Program-made: the position numbers and the translations under genes | Part shown: piece after piece, positions 34,047 to 45,631 of the stretch | How the letters are laid out: every line of letters begins with the position of its first letter | Numbering within the stretch: the stretch's first letter is position 1 | From: Niebla homalea | Lineage: Eukaryota; Ascomycota; Lecanoromycetes; Lecanorales; Ramalinaceae | Length of the DNA stretch: 64,000 nucleotides | Direction of reading: 5' to 3' | Assembly: GCA_019925105.1 (NCBI GenBank) | Contig: JAHGAU010000042.1 | Span: forward strand, 186,001-250,000 | Notes under the pieces: generated by a model | What the model saw: only the letters and a program-made list of their open reading frames with translations | Told to the model about the DNA's origin: nothing | Database searches by the model: none

Positions 34047-36061
34047 ATGGCTTCTGCATTGCATTTCTTGTGCTTTTTGCTCGCTGCTTTATTGCTCGGC
34101 AATGTGCAATCCTTCGCGGTCAATGGTGTTGCTGCTGGCATCAATCGCACGACTATGGAAAATCCAGCACGAGTTGAATTCACCCTGTTCACCCAGTCGG
34201 GTCCTGCATTCGACCTATTCATTCTTGCTTTGCAGCAATTTCAGCAAGCAAATCAGTCACTCGAATTGTCTTACTACCAAGTTGCAGGTACGCTATGAGA
34301 CCTTACAGCAGTCATAGCATGAGACAGTCGCTAATCACCTCGATAGGAATACATGGCCGTCCATTCTTACCCTGGGATGGCGTACTTGGCGAAAATCCTT
34401 TAGGCTACTGTACTCACGCCTCGATCCTCTTTCCCATATGGCATCGCCTCTACGTGATACTGTTCGAGGTACGCATGACCTGTTCCACTCTAACTATAAG
34501 CTCTTACCCTGCAATAGCAAATCGTATGGCGTATTGCGCAGCAGATAGCAGTCTCATACCCCCTCTCCTCTCGAGGGAGGTACCAAGATGCAGCAAGGAC
34601 GCTTCGTGTGCCATACTGGGATTGGGCTCTCGACGTGACAATGCCGGCCCTGGTCAACGAACCTTTGATCAACGTCAATACGCCGAGGGGACCAGCCAAC
34701 ATCAGGAATCCACTCTATACTTACGTCTACCATCCTCAGCCATCTGCTTCCGATTTTCCGCTCAACAATGGCACGGTATGTCCTCCTGAAGCACTACCTG
34801 TGACTCATTTCTTCGATTGATCGAAGTCCCAGGTTGCGCACTATCATACCACAGTCCGCCATCCCGACACGCATGGCGAAACTCAGCCCTGGCTTGCGAA
34901 CCAAGAGCTGAATGCAAATCGACAAGTTCTCCATGATTTGACCTATCAGCTTCTTTCTGACCAATGGAACTACGCCCCCTTCTCCAACACAGGCTATGCT
35001 GATGGCCGGGGAGGTCGCTACAATTCTATTGAGAATATGCATAATGCGATCCACTACTTCGTGGGCGGCACTGGGAACATGGCAGTCTTCCCCTACTCGG
35101 CATTCGATCCCGTCTTCTGGCTGCATCACGCGTAAGAACTACCCGCCCCTCTTGATTTTTCCTCCTGGCCTTTACTGAGGTACTTGTGTGAAGAAACGTC
35201 GACCGTCTCTTCTCCCTCTGGCAAGCCCTTTACCCCGGGGCCCACCTTATCACCTCTCAAGCAAACGCACAAGGGACATTCACACAACCACCTGGCGGCA
35301 TAGAGGACGCCTCAAGCCCACTAACACCCTTCCGTACCTCCGACAACAGCATCCACAACGCCAACACGGCATGGGACATCCACTCATTCGGATACACCTA
35401 TCCTGAACTCCTGGCCCCATCTTCCAGCAACGAAACGTCATCAGCTGCCCTTTCCTCCAATGTCCGCGCCGCGTTAAACAGGCTGTACAACCCTACAGGC
35501 AGCATCATCCCTCGCGGCTTGTCACCAGAGGCTTCAAGATCCTCCAATGATAGCGCGCCAAGCCAACACCAATACAACGTCAACATCCGCGTTTCCTCAT
35601 CCTCTTTAAGCAGCTCCTTCACGATCCACTTCTTCCTTGGCGCCCCCAACACCGCGTCCCCTTCCGCCTGGTCCACGGCAAGCAATTTGATAGGGAGTCA
35701 TGTGGTGATGTATATGCCCCTGCTTTCCCCCACACCTGCCAGCAGCAGTAATAGGTTGGTGTACGGTACCTTGCCTCTCACCTCCGCGCTCCTTAATGCA
35801 GGCTTGACGACGACATTACCACCGAGCGAAGTAGTGCCGTTCTTGAGAGGGGAGCTAGTGTGGAAGGTGCAGACCCGCGATGGCGCAGTCATAGACACAG
35901 ACGACGAACGCATAAAAAGCTTAAGCTTGTTCGTGGTAGGTAGGGAGATCAACTGGTTGGAAGGAAAGGAGGATGAGTTTCCAGAGTATGGCGAGTATGA
36001 GCTATTGGATGAGGCGACAGCAGGGAGGAGAAGGGTGCTGACGGACGAAGAGGAGACGTAG
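34047..36061 (+). CDS. Tyrosinase (secreted, two copper sites)
   Basis: join(34047..34287,34347..34468,34518..34775,34833..35131,35194..36061) gives 595 residues. It oxidises monophenols and o-diphenols to quinones, a step towards melanin-like pigment. A signal peptide is clear (residues 1-22, then FAVNG). Copper site A has GIHGRPF, CTHA and the PIWHR motif; the Cys two residues before the second His (GYCTH) fits the Cys-His thioether of fungal tyrosinases. Copper site B has MHNAIHYFVGG and FDPVFWLHHANVDRLFSLWQ. A C-terminal domain of about 250 residues starts after FGYTYPEL and probably shields the active site until cleaved. All four introns are short and supported by frame. Confidence 0.92.
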
Positions 36062-37310
36062 GCTGGTGGGGTAAGTTGCAGAAGCGACATAGTGAGCAAA
36101 GACAAACTGTAGAACGAACTATGTGACGAACACGCTATCCGTAAGGACTGAATCCCATGCTGTGCCTTGCAGCGCCCGCAATGCCCTCCCCATCACAAGC
36201 CGCGTGGTCGCGAATACCTCTCAGCCTCGGGAAACCATGGAGAACAGGCGGATTACCTACCATACCCAGCGTTGGGCATGAGCCACGGAATCAAACCAAT
36301 CAGAGGTGTTGAATCCGAGCCGTTACTCCTGGACCTGAGTAACTAAACGGCCCTAAGCCAGAGTCCCGACCAAGATAACTCCAGCATTCAGTCTACATCG
36401 ACAACAGCGAAAAGTCCCAACCCCCCCAATGCCAACCAACCAACCAAAGATGGTTCATCGTATCGTTACGCCAGTCCTCTCCATACAAGCCCGCGCATCC
36501 CCCCCCATCCGTATCCATCCATCAACGGATCCAGCTGGTATGTCGTGATGACGATATTATAGTATACAGTATATGTATAGCAAAACCTCGACCCAGCCCC
36601 ACACACACACACACACGAGATTCATCCATCTATCTATCTATCTGTCTATCTATCTTGCAAGGGCCGATCAGATGCACATACTCCCATCATCTGGACAAAC
36701 GAAAGAGAGAATCGTCGACGACCCCCAGGAAGAAGTCGTCCATTAGCGGCGCACGAGCGGCCTCCCATTTTCGGACGGGTGGGATTGATGATGATTTTTA
36801 GGAAGGCTGGACGCTCCGATGGGAGCACACGCTGCACAACTGGATGGGGAGAAAAGTAATGGTAAGGGCGGTGTGAAAGGTCGATGGGATCGGTAAGAGG
36901 GAAGTGGATGTAGTTGCAGGGAGCGGCTTGAGATGGATGGTTTTTTTTGCGAGGCTGAAGAAAAGAGAGGGGGAAAAAAGGGGGGGAGAAGGTTGGCGGT
37001 AACCAAGACAGGTGGACTTTGGCGGGAAAGGGGGTCTGCCTTGGGCTGATTGAGGCTTCCTGAGGATGAGAAGGCACGGTGTAAAGCGGAATCGGAGTGT
37101 GTGGCAAGAAAAGCTGGGAATCTTGGGTAGAGCGCATGGATCCCCAACGACACGAGGGGAATGAGCGGCTTATGTTAAGTCTCGTAAGGAGAGGCGATGG
37201 GAGCGGAGGAGATTGAATCGATAAGTGATAGGGTACGGGAGAGATAGAGGCATATTCTGAGTTGTGATAGAGCCGAGGTACCTTTGGGGAATTGTGGAGG
37301 CAGGGGATCT
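36062..37310. other. Intergenic with AC and ATCT microsatellites
   Basis: About 1.25 kb. An AC run (36601-36616) and an ATCT run (about 36627-36655) are present. A minus-strand frame of 163 codons (36646-37137) is Pro/Ser-rich and crosses the microsatellite, so it is rejected as a gene. Confidence 0.5.
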
Positions 37311-38642
37311 TTAGAGCTCCCCCTCCCTTTCTTGCACATCAATATCTGGCGCCCATTCTTTGGTAGGCTGAAGCGTCATCTCGTCCTCGCTCGACGCTGC
37401 ATCCTCCGAGTTGTTCTGGCTTTCGTCAGGGGCAGCGACTTCTTCGATCTCCTCTTGTCCTAGTCTCAATGCAGAGATTGCCAACTCTTGAAGATGTTTG
37501 GCAACGTGCCCAATCCACTTCTTCCTCGATCCAGTTACCTCTGTACAAAGGTGACAGATGTCGAGCGCGTCATATTGTGTTGCATGTGCCTTCTTGATGT
37601 GATGGATCCATTCGCGTCGAGCCGAGTACAATCTGTGCGGTGTTTGACATTGCTCGAAAACACAGACGTAAGGCTTGATATCATCAAACACGTGCTTGAG
37701 CCACTTGAGACGAGTTGGTGCGATGATGACGCAGTAACAGTAATGACATTCAAAGGGTGCCTCATTGTTGTCCTGGTTTGGGCGTCTTGGCAGTCCAATA
37801 TCAGCTTGTAAGCCAGATGTCGAATGGGTAGTTTCAGTCATGGCGATGATCGAGGCATTGTCATCATCATGAGGGACCTGAGACCGGAATGTAGTCGCTA
37901 TGGTGTCGGACATGTCTTCCCGAGCGTCGTCTGCTTCTTCATCCAAGTCTCGGCTTATCTTTGCGTGATGGCGCTCGCGGTACATCAAGTATCTTCTTCT
38001 TTGAAACATAGCTCGTACCAAGCGTGTCTGTAGTATCTGGCTTGCCTCTGGATATTTGGTCTGAATGGTATCCATATCGAATGTTTCGTAGGCCTTTGCC
38101 TCGGTTGAGCAGCCGCCATGCAGGAAGTCACTTTGCGCGGGCTTGCGGATGAGCATGCTCATCTCAAATAAACAATCTATCAGTCGAGTTACAAAGCCAT
38201 GCTGCCGCGGAACAGGTGGCTCATTGTCGTCCGCGAATGTCTCGTCGTCCGCGAATGTCTCGTCGTCCACGAATGTCTCGTCGTCTTCTGCCTCGGAAGC
38301 CTGCCCTTCATCAGTGATAAGAAGTCGAACAGTCTCTTTGAGCAGTTCTTGTAGCTGTAATAAAAGACTCGAGAGTCGGCTGCGGATCTTTGAATCATCG
38401 CGCAATCTGTAATCCATTGACGATGAATCTTGTCTGTGTACGCCAATGTTCGCGGTCCACATCCGAAATCTGCCCAGCTCATCTTCCCATGAGCTGATAC
38501 TTCTCCTATCGGCGTCTACATTACTGTCTGCTTTCAAGCGTTTGATGATGTCCTCGAAACTTTCTAGGCAAGGTCGTACATCGATTGGCGCAGAATGTAA
38601 TCTTTCAGTGGTCGGATTGGTCTCGCCATTCTTTAGGGCCAT
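37311..38642 (-). CDS. C2H2-type zinc-finger protein, duplicated family, copy A
   Basis: Single exon, 443 residues from the ATG at 38642; an upstream ATG at 38834 adds 64 residues without family similarity. N-terminal helical part: ISSWEDELGRFRMWTANIG, SSSMDYRLRDDS, LFEMSMLIRKPAQSDFL and R-R-x-Y-L-M-Y-R. C-terminal zinc-binding part: CHYC, C-x4-C...H-x4-H (CVFEQC to HHIKKAH) and C-x2-C-x12-H-x3-H (CHLCTEV to HVAKH). Same layout as the gene at 40675-43439, showing duplication. An acidic DETFAD unit is repeated three times at about residues 138-157 (18 bp repeat, 38225-38285). In other moulds this block is, to my knowledge, often found alone or joined to STAND/ankyrin proteins. Function unknown. 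Confidence 0.75.
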   Translation of the reverse strand: MALKNGETNPTTERLHSAPIDVRPCLESFEDIIKRLKADSNVDADRRSISSWEDELGRFRMWTANIGVHRQDSSSMDYRLRDDSKIRSRLSSLLLQLQELLKETVRLLITDEGQASEAEDDETFVDDETFADDETFADDNEPPVPRQHGFVTRLIDCLFEMSMLIRKPAQSDFLHGGCSTEAKAYETFDMDTIQTKYPEASQILQTRLVRAMFQRRRYLMYRERHHAKISRDLDEEADDAREDMSDTIATTFRSQVPHDDDNASIIAMTETTHSTSGLQADIGLPRRPNQDNNEAPFECHYCYCVIIAPTRLKWLKHVFDDIKPYVCVFEQCQTPHRLYSARREWIHHIKKAHATQYDALDICHLCTEVTGSRKKWIGHVAKHLQELAISALRLGQEEIEEVAAPDESQNNSEDAASSEDEMTLQPTKEWAPDIDVQEREGEL

Positions 38643-39099
38643 CGAGTGTTGGAAGGGTTGGCCGAAATGAAGCCTGATCGATAATGATCCGGTGTTGTTG
38701 AAGAACAGAAAATGTCTGATTGAGTTATCGTGGGCACGCACTTGGTAGAAGCTGTCAAAAGGAAGGGTCCGTTTCCAAGAGAAGTCGAGTCCTCTTGGCC
38801 CTATGCCTGATGGAGTCATTGGTCTGTGATGCATAATCGCCTTCAGCCCTTTGCAGATGTGGGCGCGAGCACTGCCAATAGATCATGCAGCTGAGAGGTG
38901 GGGGTGTTGCAGGTTCCCTAAGAGCCAATCATGGAGGTTGAGGACCCGCCCAGCTCTGCTCTAGTCTGGGGCATTGGCTGCGAGCAGATGGCAAGGCGCT
39001 CCTCTGCTCCCATTATGAAAAGGTTTGGTCACGCTGATGCTGGAGCATTATTTTTTATCAACATTTGGGTGGGAACTTTATATTATTGAGAGCCAGAGT
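38643..39099. promoter_or_regulatory. Divergent intergenic region of duplicated pair, left unit
   Basis: About 460 bp between the starts of C2H2 copy A (minus) and the DUF7580 relic (plus). The right unit has a gap of almost the same length (43440-43900), consistent with duplication of the whole pair. Confidence 0.5.
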
Positions 39100-40000
39100 A
39101 TGGTTACGGGTGTCAAGTCGGCTGGTCTGGTCCTTGCGGTGCTCCCGCTCCTCGTCGAGGGCCTGCAGGGCTATTTGAAAGGGATCCATACAATCCAAAG
39201 GTTTCTGGAAATGCAAAAATGGCTGCAACAATACCTGGCCAATGTTCAGAACTGCGAAATCGTGGCGGGCCAATTCATCGAACGCGTGCTTCTCGAATCC
39301 GATGTTGATCTGGATCTCGATAACTTGGTGGACAGTCCTAGAGGCGATTTATGGCAGGATCCAGGCTTAGACAAGCAATTCCGCAAATATCTCGGCCGCT
39401 ACACGACAAATACATGCAGGCCTTTGAGGACTTGTGTAGGCTGATTGATGAGCTCCGTGAGAAGTTGCACCTGAGCAGAGAATTACCCGCTCAGGTAGAG
39501 AACACCCTTCCCTGACTCCACGACCTCCGACACAGAATGCATCCATGATGCTTCCGTGTGCTTCGAACTGATAATTTTGTGATAGCTGAGCTGGTATGAT
39601 CCAGCACGGATTAAGCAGAATTTACGGAAGATGAAGACCGCGATGACCGTGTCGAAATTCGACGAAATCTTCCCAACAAATTGAGCATCTAATTTCGACC
39701 AGAAGGGATTTGACCAACAATCAAGCTTATATAGAGACAGCAAGACTTGAAGGGAGGCGGAGGCAGTCGAGGCGATTCTTGACCCATTTCCGCCTTGTTC
39801 GGGAACAGATCGCCAGCTTGCATAGTGCTTTGACCAAGTCCAACCACCCAACACGTTCATGTCGTAGGGTCCACGGGGTAAGCCTTCGACTGGAAAGACG
39901 ATTTGCGGGGCCCCAGGAGATCAGCTCCTCCATTCCATGTCGATATAGACTCTTGTTTTCCAACCTTGACTGTGTTTCGGAACGCACAATGCCCATCAAT
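39100..40000 (+). pseudogene. DUF7580-family gene relic, copy A
   Basis: From the ATG at 39100 the frame reads MVTGVKSAGLVLAVLPLLVEG, parallel to MATGFEVAGVILAVLPIVID of the intact copy at 43901. At about 39405-39410 the frame shifts by one base: the family-like text KYMQAFEDLCRLIDELREKL continues in the next frame to about 39490. Further family-like pieces follow in changing frames: RIKQNLRKMKTAMTVSKFDE (about 39607-39665), GRRRQSRRFLTHFRLVREQI (about 39750-39815) and VHGVSLRLERR (about 39870-39903). The kinase-like C-terminal half seen in the intact copy is missing. I read this as a frameshifted, truncated pseudogene. Confidence 0.6.
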
Positions 40001-40674
40001 TGGCACGAGCTCGAAATAACACCAATTCAAGCCGAGCACAAGCGCCTCGAGGCTAGCACCGAGATTGCCACCCACAAGCGCCAAGTCAGGTTTGAAATAC
40101 CCCTAAAGCCATCGCCACTGCTAAAGCTGCCAAATTCGGAAAGAGAAGAGAGGAAAGGCCCAATGATTCAAAATCTATGTTCAGCGATGCTGGCTCCACC
40201 GGCCGCCTCTGGTGCTATGATTGGGTTAAGGGTGGTGTTAGAATGTGTATATTGGAGGGTTGAATTGGGTGGAGGCGCAAGTGGAGGGGTCAAGAGGAGG
40301 AGGAGGAGGAGGAGGAGGGGGAGGGGAGCACTGGGCTCGCCTGATTGTTGATGTGGAGGAAGGAGGTATTATTGAGATCGAGGGAGGGTTGAGAGCGTGA
40401 ACGAGGGGCAGAAGGGCTTTATCGCTAGGCAAGAGAAAAGTCGTGGACCATCTGGAGATGAAAGTGTTTTGACTTGAAAGATTGTACCTAGCTCTCCGGA
40501 ATGAAAATAAGTAAGAACCGAATGTGCTTCTTTTCAAAATTGCAATACCACTGGCCAAGGGAGGACGTTGCGTTGCTACAGCTGAAGACTTTGCTCCTTT
40601 ATGCTCCTTCTTTCAAACACTCGTCGCTTCCAATGTTTTGTCTCTCAAGTCTTGTCGTCTCCGACAGCGAATGA
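40001..40674. other. Relic tail and intergenic sequence
   Basis: Open plus-strand sequence continues to about 40347 but becomes a GGA-repeat run (about 40290-40325). No recognisable domain. It also holds the 3' flank of C2H2 copy B. Confidence 0.4.
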
Positions 40675-43439
40675 TCAGTCCTTATTCAACTGCTGCTCAA
40701 TCGCCTCATCCGTGAACCCCGCCTTCCTGAGCATCTCCGTCATCTTTACCAATTTGCTTTGCAGCTCCTCAGCCTGCCGGCTTTTCGCTAGCTCCTCCTC
40801 CTGCTGCTTCTCCTCCTCAGCCCTTCGCTTCCTTCCCGCTTCCGCTGCGGCACTTGATTCCGCTTGAGCTTCTCTTTTGGCCGTTCTTTCCGCCTGGGCC
40901 AACGCCTTACCGCCACCGCCAACTTTGGCATACCATTCATCATCTTGGGACCATGCCCCAATTCTCTTCAGCGCGTCGTCAACCCATTCGAGACATTCCT
41001 TCCTACCTGCGTTCATGGGGGAATGATCGAAGCATGCCAAAGCCTTGAGGGTCATGCGAAGGCGTCTCAAACATTCATCGACAAGGAATTTGTAGTCGTC
41101 ATGGCGGGCCTTGGGATCCAAAGGGGTCTGGTGAGGTGGGCAATTACCAGAGGGGCGTAGTGGAGTTCGCAGCGTTGACGGATGCAAAGAACAGTATTGA
41201 CGTGTAAGGGGATTGGACTGGTGTCGGTGACAGGGACGGGCGGAGCTGGGTGGGAGGGTATGGAGATGTCTAGTGTTGACTGTGTGGTCGAAAAAGTCTT
41301 CGGGGTTGGTGGAGAACCTGGCTTGGCCATATCCTCCTCTGCTACGTCTTCCAAAGCTGAGTTCAACTTGTGTTGGGCGATGTGCGACCATTCCGAAGGC
41401 ACCGGTTGTGGTAGCGGTGGCGGTGGATATTCTGGCGCGCCATATTCGATGGGAAGGTCGAAAAAGTGCGCTTCTCGAATGTAGCGAGAATATCGTGTAC
41501 CCGAGCAATGCATCGTCCCGTTCTTGACCGGAATGAGTTCATCATCGCCTGTAATTTCATTCAGGACAAAAACGACTTCATCTGCCCTGCGCGTTTCTCG
41601 GGCTTTGCCGCAACGGGTTTTCCAGTGGTGATCTACATCCATCCAGGATCTAAAGGTGAGGTGACAGCCACCTGGATTCGGGCATACAAAGGGCCATTTA
41701 CTTTCAGGCACACGCTCAGGAGGTCGCCGTCTTCTCTTATTGGCACTCTCAGCTGCACGCTCCAAGGCTGCACCGTAGGAACCTTTCCGAATATTGTTCA
41801 AGTACCAATTGCGAAGCTTGTCACAGCGTCAATTGCGTTCATAGAATGAGAGGGGGGGCCTTACAAAATCGGGATGTGTAGCCTGTTGTTCGCCAAGATA
41901 CTTCCAGTCAGTGCCAAAATTGTCAATCTGAATGAGGAATTGGCGCCTGTCCTTAAACTTTGAGTGAATTGGGGCATGGTGCAGATTGCCAGCGTAGCCT
42001 GTTGAGCTTACGTGTTCTGGTCGAGGCGTGATCCAAGTGCCGCCCGTGTAGATTTCGCTCCGATAAACCCAGTCTTCAACAAAATGCCGAGGTTCTTCAG
42101 GTAAGATTGGCGCGTCGTCATCACTGTCGCCTGCGAACCCTGTAACAGAATCCGTATCCTGATCGTTTCCATTGCCATCATCGTCGTCATGCCCGTCACC
42201 AGAGCTATCCGATAACACGGGATCACCCTCCGAAGGATATGACTTCGGTGGAAGCGCCCAAAGAGCGACCTCCTGGTGATGTTTGCCGACGTGCTTAGCC
42301 CATTCACGGCCTTGTCGAAGCCCCTGAGCGCAGAATGGACAATTACCCCCATCGCTTTGGGGATGCTTTGTTTGCAAGTGCCAGTGCCAGTGGTGCCAAG
42401 AATCATATAGCCTTTTAGGAGTGGGACAATCCTTCACATGACATAGGTAGGGAGTGAGATCATTGAATATATGCTTGATCCAAGCTTTGGCTGTACGAGC
42501 GGTAATGACGTAGAAACAGTACGGGCACTCGAATTCTTCGCCAGTCACAGAAGCAAGCGGACGTTTGGGCATGCCGCGGTGTGTACCATCAATAAAGGAC
42601 GTAGCAAAAGACGTTTCTGAAAAGGCAGGGGGAGCTGCAGGGGTTATCTCCTCGTGAAGATGACCACTGCTCGAGATTGCACTTCCGTCAGACTTGTCGT
42701 CTTCATCCTCAAACTCAGAGCTTTGTGCGGAAAGGTCCAAGCCTTTACTAATCTTGAGGGAGCGACGACGACGGTAGTTCAGATAGTTCTGTCTTTGAAC
42801 AACAGCAAACCCAAGCCGCTCCCAAAAGAACTCTTGGGCTCTCGGGAACTTGACGCGCGCTCGGGAAAGCCAAAGCTGCAATTGATCCGAGGCTTTTTCT
42901 ATGTCGCCATGACGCAGAAAATCTCGTCTGGGTGGTTGACGAAGGAGCATAGACATCTGGAAAAGATCGCGGATTGCATCCGTAACAAGTCGATACAGTT
43001 GCAGCGATTCCGATTCTTCAGCCTCAACACTGTCACTTTGCTCTTCTTTGTCTAAGCCGTCAGCAAGAGCGCTCTCGGTCCTTGTGCCTTCTTCCTCCAC
43101 CTTCTGTGCCGGTCCTGCTTCCGTGGATTCTTTTGGGAGGGAATCGCCCGAGCGCATAACCTCAGATACGTCTTCAAGTAGGTTCTGCAGTGTATTGAGG
43201 AGCTCAACGACGAGCTTCTGGCTAGTGGAATCATCCCGAAGGCGGTAGTCTAGAGATGAGCTGCCAGCCTTTTGTGCGCTATTATTCGCGGCCCAAGTTC
43301 GCAACCGTCCAAGTTGATCTTCCCACACTATTGGAGAAACCTCTTTACGATCACGTACGGTTGACCGGTCTGCTTCCTTGATCGCCGCCTGAAAGGCATT
43401 GATACAAGCTTTGAGAGCCCGTGATACAGATATTGGCAT
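40675..43439 (-). CDS. C2H2-type zinc-finger protein with long C-terminal extension, copy B
   Basis: complement(join(40675..41109,41148..41816,41865..43439)) gives 892 residues. Residues 1-400 parallel copy A: WEDQLGRLRTWAANN, SSSLDYRLRDDS, LFQMSMLLRQPPRRDFL, YLNYRRRRSLKISKG, then FECPYCFYVI, CHVKDCPTPKRLYDSWHHW and CPFCAQGL...HVGKHHQEVALWALP. After an acidic linker (DSSGDGHDDDDGNGND) an extension absent from copy A follows: a further Cys/His cluster (CPNPGGCHLTF to HHWKTRC), a Pro-rich stretch and a C-terminal coiled coil rich in Glu, Lys and Ala ending FTDEAIEQQLNKD. The second intron is only 38 nt; a larger 92 nt intron (weak GTCAAT donor) would also keep frame. Divergent from the DUF7580 gene at 43901. 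Confidence 0.7.
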
Positions 43440-43900
43440 GACGGGATAGCAAAGCGTATTGCAGGATACTTGACTGAACTCGAATCAGCTTTCGTCAGCT
43501 TTCCTGCCACAGTGGAAGCATCGACCTTTGACGTCCGCAGGCAGTATATCAAGATTTCTGGAAAAGTTTTCGCCAGTGTCTCCCCACGTCTTCGCAATTT
43601 GCGCCGGCTCGGGCACCTTGGGCGCGCCATAAATCCGCAAATTTCTTCCGAATGTGGAGGGCGAGTTCCGGCTTTAGTATCGTACTTGCATAAGTGTAAA
43701 TGACAGGACCAATGAAGATCATCACGGAAGCGCGCAGGTTCTCGGAGCGAAATCAGAGCGAGAATAGCCCTGAGTGCGGGCAGGACTTGTGCTGACCACC
43801 CTCCTTTTTCGTTTGCGTGGTTATGGAAGAAGTCACAACTCACCGTTTACAACTTCCACCAGATGTAGACTCCATGAAAGTTCACTGAATCTTATCCAAA
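43440..43900. promoter_or_regulatory. Divergent intergenic region of duplicated pair, right unit
   Basis: About 460 bp between the starts of C2H2 copy B and DUF7580 copy B. A two-way promoter is inferred from layout only. Confidence 0.5.
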
Positions 43901-45631
43901 ATGGCCACTGGATTCGAGGTAGCCGGTGTGATACTAGCAGTACTCCCAATTGTGATTGATAGCATGAGTCGCGGAATCCAACAAAGCGACAACATTGCGA
44001 CAGTACTTAGACCAAGAAAGTTTCTGCGAGAGCTGGTCCAGTGGGAGGGTAAGCTCAAACGCTCGAAGGCGAATTTCGAACTGACGGTCATGTATCTGTT
44101 GCTGGAGTCTCATATTGCGTCGAATGAGAAAGAAGTGCGCTACATGATGGATGCTCCACAGAAGATTGACTGGCGAAATCCAAAACATGACAGGGCTCTG
44201 CGGATGCTCCTGGATCGTTCATACGATGCGTACATTGACTCATTGGAAGCATTACATAAAGCCATTACATCAGTAGAGACAGAGCTTGGGAATATTAGGT
44301 TCGAAAACACAGGAAAGAGTGTTGGTACCGTCCGTCCACCAAAATGCCGGTAGAAGCTAATCTTGGAATAGCGTGAGATATTGAAGCGACTAATAGCCAT
44401 GTTCAAGAAGCCGTCTTTAGAAAAAAAGCTGGGTCAAATCGAGGCGATCACGACTGCCTTGACCAACCTGAGACTCGGGGGCGATTTCCTTGAGAGACGC
44501 CGCCCAAAGTCATGGCGATTGTCTCACCGCCCCGCTGCCGATTTCCGTGCAATGAGACGGCAATATACGGGCCTGTACAGCTTCCTGAAACGAAGCAGAT
44601 ATTGGCATTGCGCCTGTCAGAGCACCCACGCTGCTACTATCCGTCTAGAAAATAGACCAGCTTCCTCGATGCAAGGCAGGCTTAGCCTTGTAGAAGTACC
44701 ACCACAGTACAAGTTTCACTTGCTTCTAGCTTGTTATGTTCCAGAACCTGGCAATGGATTGCTGGCTGTCTGGGAAGAGCTCGAGGTTGTACCAATCGGC
44801 TTTTCTGAATCGGCGACCTCAATCCAGGAAACGTACACCGAAAGACGTGAAAGGTTGAATCTCCAGGCTCCAACCGTGGACGATGGTAACGAGATCATTG
44901 ATTTTTGTGCAACCGCTTTCGACTCGACACGTTTGAGCACCGAACGCAGCCTGGGGTATCTGAAGGACGATCGGCTAAAGCATTGTCACCAGACGCTGCA
45001 TCGAACTCGCGCCAGGACGTCTTCGTACGCTGTGTCTTTAGATTCCCTCATCAAGAGGAATGCCGAAGCAACAAGGCCTCAGGATGAATTGCTGCGTCGG
45101 TACAGGCTTTTCCTTGCTGTAGTCCTTGCTTCAAACGTTATCCAGCTTGGTGATACGCAGTGGATGCGAACCTTTTGGACTAGTGCAGACATCATGGTTC
45201 CTCAGCAAGCAGACTCACGGCTAGAAGATCTCAGACCCAACGAGACATATCCTTATCTGTCGTGGGAATTGACCTCGCCTCCATCTCAAACCGACGATAC
45301 TTTCAACATGTTCAAAGAATCTTGTCGCTCCAGAGTCGTCTTTGCGCTTGGGCTGACACTCGTTGAACTTTGTCTTGGATGGCGATTAGCCGAATTATGG
45401 AGAGAGGAAGACACAAGACCAACTCTTTTAGAGACTAAGCGTGCTACAGCAATGCGTCTTCTTGACCGTATATATCTCACGGAGGGAAAGGAGTACAGAT
45501 ACATTGTGCAAAAATGTGTGATGCTCGAATTTCGGATCGAGAATTGGGTTATGGACGATGAGGAATTCCAAAAAGACATGTTTTTCAATGTCGTTGAACC
45601 GTTAGAAGACATTCTGGCCAGACTTCCTTGA
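43901..45631 (+). CDS. DUF7580-family protein, copy B (intact)
   Basis: join(43901..44329,44372..45631) gives 562 residues. The start MATGFEVAGVILAVLPIVID is the hydrophobic first helix shared by many fungal STAND-associated and HeLo-like N-termini. Helical sequence follows to about 190 (KRLIAMFKKP). A C-x-C...H motif (YWHCACQSTHAATIRLE) opens the C-terminal half, which ends with a kinase-fold-like tail: VVFALGLTLVELCLGWRLAELW and KEYRYIVQKCVMLEFRI resemble kinase subdomains IX and XI, but no catalytic HRD or DFG is visible, so any kinase fold would be inactive. Known only as DUF7580 to me. The intron is 42 nt with a GTCCGT donor and is the weakest part of the model. Confidence 0.65.

Noticed and set aside
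36646..37153. Minus-strand frames of 136-163 codons
   Set aside because: They begin or end in a microsatellite, are Pro/Ser-rich and have no motif or splice support.
38643..38834. 64-residue N-terminal extension of zinc-finger copy A
   Set aside because: Similarity to copy B begins only downstream of 38642, and the extension would occupy the divergent promoter.
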